A DNA stretch of 64,000 nt, from the NCBI GenBank assembly GCA_035582835.1, contig JAYKAV010002945.1, positions 444,513 through 508,512 of the forward strand, written 5' to 3'. The DNA is from Phoebastria nigripes. Taxonomy: Eukaryota; Chordata; Aves; Procellariiformes; Diomedeidae. The notes below the pieces were generated by a model that had not been told where the DNA came from, did no database searches, and saw nothing but the letters and a program-made list of their open reading frames with translations. The position numbers and the translations under genes are program-made. Each line of letters opens with the position of its first letter. Within the stretch, counting starts at the first letter, position 1. Shown here piece by piece: positions 28,301 to 37,300 of the stretch.

Positions 28301-31300
28301 CAGGCTTGCAATATAGAAGAGTGATGAGGATAAAAGTAATGAACAAGGGAAGAAGGATTCAAATTCCACTGAATGTGACAATTTTTCCACACCTACCAAA
28401 ATGCTGGGAAACTATCTAGTGCTGATATAGAGACCATGCAAAACTGCAAAGTGAGCAAATGCTCAATACTTACTAAATAATTTAAGTCATTTAGATGCCT
28501 CTACCACTGAGAAACCAAAACGTGACTTAGCCCAAATGCATAATGCTTTATAAAAATGCTGTCCTTTTCATTTTCCTCCTATTCAGAGTTCAAGACATGT
28601 GTAATTAATAACTTTCAACCTCAGTGAAATCTATGGCAAATGAAGATGTACAAGATGTAACAGGAAATGCCAAGTATCTTCACAAATTTTAGGACAGATT
28701 TTTCTGTCATAAAGCTGACCACAGCCATACTCACTTGTGTGTATTTTTTGAAGTGATATGTACTTCACCAAATTCCTCCTGAGCATCATTTCATTCCCAT
28801 ACTTGCCTACTGTCCCATCATCTGCCATTAGAAAATGAGAATGCATGCTGTTGAGGGTACTTAGCTTGCTGAGTGGATTACCAAGAGTCTGGTACAGGCA
28901 AACTACCTAAGAAAACCAAAGTAAAAAGATCTTCAAAGAAACCAACAAAATATCACCATTTATGTTGCCGCGCTTGTATGTATTTCTTCATCACATTGTG
29001 ATCTTCTGAAAGCCTCCATCATGCTTTTTGCTGCTCTACTCAAACATGGGTTTTCATTTGATTCTTAACAGCAACAAAACCGCAGTTAATACCACAGAAA
29101 GCATTTCTGATTAGGCTTGCAGTCCTTAGGCAGAGTCCCTGCCTGCCTTTCTTTGCAACAGTTGAAACACAATGGCATATTTTTCCTGGGTGTATTCCCA
29201 TTAAAAGCATGTGAGCTATCATTTATCAGGAATGATTTCACCTTACTTGTCAAGTATTTTTAGACAGTTACGTAGATTGTGCCCTCACATTGGCACTCAC
29301 ATAAAGTTCTAGTTTATGAATAAAAATCATGCATATTAATAGCCTATTTGTGTACACCATTAACCTGACTGCTCATCCTGAATCACATGAATATAGAAAA
29401 ACATTATTTGCAACCACAAGAGAATTGCCTCATTAATTACAAAATTTCAAAAAGGCATGGCAATTTCCTATAAGAAGAGAAATACTTTAAAACTATTCAT
29501 TTACATACAAAAAGCAAAACACAGTGCCTCAACATGCCACAGAATTCTACTGCTGAGCAAAATCTAAGCCTCTATTACTAAGAAAAAATATCAAACCAGT
29601 GAAATGAAGCAAGCAGAAAATAAAGAATACAAGAAAGCTACAACATCCCCTGAACATGAAGGCTTTTATTATTAAAATGAGTCCAACTCACATCTCTTCC
29701 AATGAGATCCCTCTGGTTCTCAATGATACCCCACGGAGGAATCCCAATAGCACAGATCTTTCTGAGGTGTGGTGAGGCACGGCCTTTCAGCGCATCCCCC
29801 ACATGCCTGGACACTCCTAAACAGATAATTAAATCATCATTTTTCTTCTAGATCCAGAGACCTGCTACAGGACACCAATGAAAGGGTTTCCCATCATTTC
29901 ATTTATTCTATGGTTATGTTTTCACCAGAAATAAACCATCCCACCCCACTTGTATATTTGACGTGCACTGCAGGAATTGTAAGGCTCAGACATAATGCAC
30001 CAATGCTTCAAACTCAACACATATTTGTAATTAATAATACTCATATACATTGCTAATGGTGCTTTCCACCTCCATAAAAACTGTATTATTTACAAAAATG
30101 CACAGAACAGTTCTCCTGTAAGGTCACCGGATTGAATAAAAGCTAAAGAAGTAAAACTGTTTCAGTTCTGTGGCTTACTGACCCCCTCAGTTTTTGAGAG
30201 TAGTCTACAGGGAGTTTCAGATACTAATAGGATAATTAATGGTTTATCATAACTCAAAACTTTCTTAATTATAAAACACAAGTTAAATTTAGATTTGAAA
30301 ACTGTTTCAAAAACACCAATCACAGTCCTCAGAACCTAAATATTTTAATGAAACAGATAAAATTGACTGCAAATAAGTTCTGGTTATCTACCATCAGTGT
30401 TTCCTATTACATGCAGAATACTCTACTCTTTAATAAAAAAAAATATTAAAAATATTCAGAATGCCTGTCAACAGCAGAGGAACGTGATGTCACTCTTTGA
30501 ATTATGCATCGTCCCTTAAAAAAAAAGCTTCATTTTGTGCTAAAGTATCATAAATTATCAAACAATTTCATTATATTTGCCCTAAATGTGTATGTTCGTA
30601 TGGAGAGAAAGAACACCAGAGGAAGACTGAAACAAAGAAAAATAATTACACTACCGCTGTTGATGCCTTCTGTAATTATCCATGCTCCTGTAGTTTCAGC
30701 AGCCTTCACCAATCCTTTGCTGAAAACCTGCTTGACCTTTGAGGGAAGCTTGAAATTTTGAATGCCTCCATGAACAGAGATCACTAACTTTGGCAACTCC
30801 ATCTGCCATTCTTTAACCATCAGGTGCAACAGCTGATCCAAATTGCTATCATAAGAGAGTCTAATATACTGGAAGAAATAATAATAGGTAAAATAAACAT
30901 CCTTTATATACTCCAAGAGAAGAAACTGCAACATCTTATGAAGTTCTCAGCATTAATGTCTTAAAGATTTTGTGCAGGATTAGGACTTTCACAATGCCGC
31001 TAACACGACAGCACAAAAACACATCAGTGAGCAATACAGACAGCAAGACAGACTATGCTTAATTGCAGTGTAGTTCAACGTAAAAATATCGTTTTTATAT
31101 ACTCTAACCTGACTTACTTTTGGATTCCCTTGCGCTCTTAAGACAAACAATCTGATATTCACCCAAACCCACTTTTTGTCTTTCTTATGCTGAATGTATA
31201 AAAAGAAGTCGGACATATAAACCCAGCATCTATTACCTTGGCATGGTAAGTGTGATCTCCATCTTGAAAATTTATTGTACCAAATGCATCTGTTGGACTC

Positions 31301-34300
31301 GTCTTCGTGTGTTTTTGCACTGACCATTCTCCATCATCTCTCTGTGGGGCAGCCTGATAAATAGGCCAGCTACAGTCTACTCCTGGGTGATCTCTAATCA
31401 GCCGTCCACAGCAACATCTCACATTAAAAACAAAGAAATCATTTTGTATCAAACACACTTGCATGCAACTCTAGGATCTTCATCAGAATAGCCCAAATAG
31501 TTTTTCTACAAAGAAGGATATTGTAGCTTGCTGACAAAGAATATAATAAAAATTAACTCAGCTGAAAAAATCTCAACAATGGCAAAATGACATTGAATTA
31601 AATCATAAATATGTTTTGTTGGATACAGAATTTATTCTCTACCTGAGGAACACGAGTAACAGTTGGGGGGTTGGACTAGATCATCTTCAAAGGTCCTTCC
31701 AACCCAAACCATGCTGTGATTCTGTGTGACTCTCTAACAGTTTGAGAGTCCCATGTAGCAATTCTGGCCCAAGCAATGCAGCTCAGATTTACTGGTCTCC
31801 TATGTGAATTTCAATGCAGTACCTTAGGACACGAAGGTTTGCTATGGTTATTACCACAGGTTATTCTAGGTACCGAAGAAAGATCGAGGATCTCATTAAT
31901 CAGGAGGAGAGGAGCAACCCGCAGTCTACAGAGAACTTCAGGGTGACCTTTATACTAACCCTTGGACGCCAGCAAAGTGAACATACAAAATAAAGTTATT
32001 GAAGTGGAATGTTAAGGGAAATTTAGCAGAAGCTCAGTTAGCATTAAAAGTTTGCAACTGGATGAATAACCCAGATTCCAAATTCAATCAGTATTACTGT
32101 CATACAGGCTTCGACAGGCTCCAGTCTCTTCTACAGGATTAACTTCAATGTAATTTATAGTGACATCTGACAGTCCAGTTTTCCTTTAGACACTACAGAA
32201 GTTAATATACCCTGGGAAATGGAGATAAATTCTTCACTTTTAGTCTTTTAAGATACCAAAAAGCCTCCAACAACCCAAACTCAATGTCTGCCTTGGGACT
32301 CAGATGTATTGCTTGCGGATCTAGGGGCAGGTTAGATGTAAGCATCATCTGCAAAACCCTGAAGAGGTACATTCAGAAAGAGCAAGAGTTTTCTGTGGAG
32401 TTGAGTGAGAACTAACTGGTGAAAGAGAAATAGATTAAAAATAACAAAAAACCAAACAAAAACAAACCCCAAAACAACCCTAAGCAAATTAAGGAAGTGA
32501 ACTGCTTTAGAAAGGCACTTTTTGATACACAGAAACCATGAAATTATGTTTTCACTCCAGTTTTTCAACACAGGCAAATTACATTTGATTGATTCAATGC
32601 TCTGCAAAAGCAGACTGGAGAAGGAAGCCTCCTGCACTCTTGGGGAATTAATAACTCAATTAAACAATCTTATTCAGTGGAGAATTAAAGAGTTGTAGAA
32701 GCCTAGCACTGCAGAAAAGACTTGAGCTCTACTGTCACGTGTATGATGATGGTTAGCTAGAAGTCAGAAGGCAATAGGGACTACCAAAAACGCCCAAATT
32801 TTTGTCAAGCTAATTCAACATGGATTAGCTAATCTAGACGACCTACACCTTTTCCCTAGATGTGACAAATAGTAGGATACCACAGAAATCCAGGGACTTG
32901 CCAGAAAGAAGCCAGGCATGTGCTCACAGCTGAATCCTGGGAAAATGAAGAGGAAATGATCTAGCTGGGGCGGGGGTGGGGGTGGGGGGAAGCCTCACAA
33001 AGGGGTTTTTATTGCCAAGTTACTCTAACCAGAAGTATTCCCCAGTCTGGCTCACTGCATGACTCCACAACCATTTGCACTGTGGTGGTGGCATAAAAAA
33101 ACAACAGGGATTAGCAGACAGGGCACAGGAGCTGCTGAAACAAACTATTGATCTAGAGACCTCATTTTGATGACCCCATTGTAAAACCCATTGCAAAACC
33201 CATTGTGATTTTGCCTCCTCATAGGCAAACCAAGACAAGCAGGTCAAGGCTCATGAACTAAACAAAAAGTATCCAAGCTGGAACTTGGAGAATAAGCCAG
33301 TCACACTAAGTCACTTACAGATATACAGTTAAATTACTATTTCGGAAGACTGTGACAGATCAACACAGATGGAAGATCACTGCTGACATCATGTTGTCAA
33401 ATAACATGTGGACTCAGAATCCACACTCAGAGTCACTATAGAGACATATCTAAACTAGAAATGTTTCAGAGCAATGTAGCTGCAAAGCAGATAGCACAAG
33501 GGAAGCAGATTTGGATAAAATCTGCCCACAAGGAGCATGAGGCCAATAACTATACTTGTTTAAGACTCTCCCTGCATACCTCAAAGGAAGGATCAGAAGA
33601 AAGAGATAGTTTTGATTTTATTATTGGTCTTCAGAGGACAAATTTCTCTACAGCTGAACTATTAGCCTCCCTGCTCCAGTTTTTCCTGCTTGCTTTTTGA
33701 GGGGGACTCCAGGGTAAGAGACAGCAAATGTCAGGAAAAAATTGATCTTTACATGAAAGATGAGAAAAAAACACAGATACCCTATTGTTCTTTGTCCTGA
33801 AAATACCTTGTGGTCACTGTACTGCTCCTAGAGTGGTCTCACAATAACAAGACCTCTCATCCAGGAGTCATTCTTAAAGACAGAGAACCAATAGCCATCC
33901 CAACTAAATACTACATTACCTTACATTACTCACTTAGATACCACATTATACCGTCTGACTCAGCAAATACCAGTGCTTGGAAGGACAGCACTGAAAAGCA
34001 ATCATCAGGCTCATCATCAATGGATTACATTTTCTAAAATCATCATCAAAATATGAGCACAGAATGACTATCTATCATCTCATACGTTACTGTTGCGTAC
34101 AGGGTCACGTCAGCAGCCCCTCCTAGAGCAGCAAGAGCCAGAGCAACCCGCCTTTTCAAAGCTGAGATCCTATAGAAAGGAACTAACCATCTGACAAGAC
34201 AAATCAGTGCAGTAACCTTGAAACTGAGAGGCCCAATGAACACTGAACTATTTTAATAATTAACATCATTTGCACCACATACTGAACGTTTACATGTAAA

Positions 34301-37300
34301 TGCCCCCAGAGGTGAGCTGCACTCCGAACAGCTCAGTTACGCGGAGCAGGCAGTGGAGGAACTGCACATATAGACCCAACACACAGGTGTGCAGGGTACA
34401 TACAGCTGCTTTTACCTCAGAGATTACCATAGCTGCAGCTGCTTTTACCTCAGAGATTACCATAGCAAGAGGAATGAACTCAAAAGGACTGGTATTTCCC
34501 AAATTGCTCATGCTCTGCTCCAAGCTGGCACGCTCACTCTCTCTAGACATCTAGCAGGAAGGGACAAGGTGCTAAGGACTCCTGAGCTACCTGGGAGGTC
34601 AAAAGCCAAGACTCAGAGGCTCTCAGGAAGGTTGAGGAAACCAAAGCAGAATATTATATACAGCTGTTTGGGTTTTTTTCTGTAAAGTTTTGTGCTGTGT
34701 GCATAGTGACAGGGCTCAAGCAGGAGAGGAGCTACCCGCCAGGGATGATGGTTGAGTCGGAATCACTTGGGAGCAGTTGACCCACACACGTCCCTGCAAT
34801 CTGTCAGGCTGCACCCCAAGGTGCTGAGGGAGCTGGCTGATGTCCTTGTGCAGCTGCTCTCCATCAGCTCTCAAAGGTCATGGAGATCAGGGAGACCCCC
34901 AACAACTGGAGAAAGGCAAATGTCACACCTGCCTTCAAAAAAGGTCAAAAGCCACCCTGATGAACTGCAGGCCGGCTGGCCTCCCATCAGTCCCAGGTAA
35001 AATCAAGGAGCGAGACCTCCTGGAGCCCGTGTCTGGGCACAGTAGGGAGAAGACAGTGACAGGGAGCTGTCGGCAAGGATTTACCAAGGGTAAATCATGC
35101 CCAACCCACCTGGCTGCCTTCTGCAACAAAATTGTGGGGACGAGAAGAGAGCAGCGGACGCCACCAACCTCCGCTCTAGCCAGGCTTTCAGTGCTGTCTC
35201 CCCCAATATTCTTGTACCCAGGCTGAGACATTACGGTCTGGGAGGGAGGACACATTGGCGGGTGAGGACCTGGTTGGGTGGTGGGCTTACAGGGTGTTGG
35301 TTATGGATCAGACACTGCCTGGAGGCCGGTAGCAAGCGGGGTCCCGCAGGGTCTGTGCAGGGCCTGTCTGTTCAGCATCTCCACCAGCAACCCGGAGAAG
35401 GGGATGGAGGGCATGTGCAGCCCTGGGGAGGGGGCAGCTCTGGGGCATGGCCCTGGGTGCTGGTGGGCAGCGAGCTGAGCCAGGGCCACTGTCATGGTTT
35501 AACCCCAGTCAGCCACTAAGCACCACACAGCTGCTCNCTCACCCTCCCCGCCCCCGCGGTGGGATGGGGGAGAGAATTGGAAGAGCAAAAGTAAGANNNN
35601 NNNNNNNNNNNNNNNNNNNNNNNNNNNNNNNNNNNNNNNNNNNNNNNNNNNNNNNNNNNNNNNNNNNNNNNNNNNNNNNNNNNNNNNNNNNNNNNNNNNN
35701 NNNNNNNNNNNNNNNNNNNNNNNNNNNNNNNNNNNNNNNNNNNNNNNNNNNNNNNNNNNNNNNNNNNNNNNNNNNNNNNNNNNNNNNNNNNNNNNNNNNN
35801 NNNNNNNNNNNNNNNNNNNNNNNNNNNNNNNNNNNNNNNNNNNNNNNNNNNNNNNNNNNNNNNNNNNNNNNNNNNNNNNNNNNNNNNNNNNNNNNNNNNN
35901 NNNNNNNNNNNNNNNNNNNNNNNNNNNNNNNNNNNNNNNNNNNNNNNNNNNNNNNNNNNNNNNNNNNNNNNNNNNNNNNNNNNNNNNNNNNNNNNNNNNN
36001 NNNNNNNNNAACTAAAACATCAGTGTGTTATCAACATTATTCTCATACTAAATCCAAAACACAGCACTATACCAGCTACTAGGAAGAAAATTAACTCTAT
36101 CCCAGCCGAAACCAGGACAGCCACCTGTGTGCCCGGGGAGCAACAAGGGCCAGCGGTGCCTGGGGTGGTATCAACAGGACATGGCCCAAGAGCCAGGGGA
36201 GGGCAGGGACTGTCACCTCTGCTGGGTGCTTGTCAGACCCTGTCTGGGTACCACCTCCAGTCTGGGTCCCCATCACAAAAGAGACACCAGCAAACTGGAG
36301 GGACTTCAGGGGAGAGTGACCATCCTGGTGACAGATGGTGGGGCTGGAGCCCTTGCCCTCCAAGGCTGCGGGACCGGGGATGGTTCAGCTGGGAGGAGCG
36401 ATGGTTTCAGGGCATCCAACAGCATCCCCAGCACCAACGGGAGGGGATGGAGGAGATGCAGCCAGGCTCTTCACAGTGGTGCGTGACAGGAAGGTGAGAG
36501 GCAGTGACACAAGTGGAAACACGGGAGGCTGAGGCTGGAGTTAAGGAGAAGCCTTTTCCCCAGGAGGACAGCCTAGCGGTGGAGCCGGGGCCTGGGGAAG
36601 GTGGGCTCTCTTTGGCCTTGGGGGTTTCACACCCTGACTGTGTGAAGCCCTAAGCAGCCTGGTCTGACTCCCTGGCTGAGCCTGCTCTGGGCAGGGGCTA
36701 GGACTGGAGACCTCCCCAGGTCCCTGCCAGCCTGAGTTACCCTGTGATCCTATGAATATATCATATGCATTGATTCAAAGCGTCTTTGCAATGACTTTAC
36801 CTTCTCTGCCTCAAAGGCTCACTAAGCTACTAGGGAAGGAGGGAGCAATGTCAGTAGCACAAAAGCAGACTCCTGGAAAAGTCACACTTTGAGCAACAAG
36901 GGGAAACCTGGAGGGTTGACACTGAGGTAAAAGTAACTACAGTAGCCAGATTACAAAATCCGGTGCCCTAGCAGGCAGCACTTTAGAGACTGTGTCCAAA
37001 AAATAAGCCTAAAAGGTCAGATATAGAGGCAATTTGTGAGAACATCTCAGATGTGTAAGGATGCAGAAGTTCGGCACCACATTCCTGAGTATTCATGCAG
37101 TGAGATGGGTCTAGGTGCTGCCTGGGATGTGTTTGTGAGCGTTGCACTGAAGAGCAGATAGAGGCCATTTCAACACACCAGGGAAGCATGGACAAAGGTG
37201 CCAGTAAGTTACTCAAATTTGATTAGCAACTACTAAACGGAGTTATTCTACTTAGTATTAGCAAATAGTTGCATAACCCACTCATAAACTGTTTGCAAAC

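Larger units (their letters stand above)
34750..36756 (+). mobile_element. Old CR1 LINE copy interrupted by an LTR
   Basis: Left part, 34750-35489: a decayed RT region with recognisable islands (CACCCCAAGGTGCTGAGGGA, AAATGTCACACCTGCCTTCA, GGATTTACCAAGGGTAAATC, GGGGTCCCGCAGGGTCTGTG). Right part, 36120-36756: continues the polymerase and 3' UTR and ends CCTGTGATCCTATGAA. The reading resumes across the LTR as expected for one copy. It has many stops and frameshifts and is older than the intron 9 and 11 copies. Confidence 0.82.

Noticed and set aside
35447..36082. 211-codon open frame across the second gap
   Set aside because: It is translated N sequence inside the LTR.
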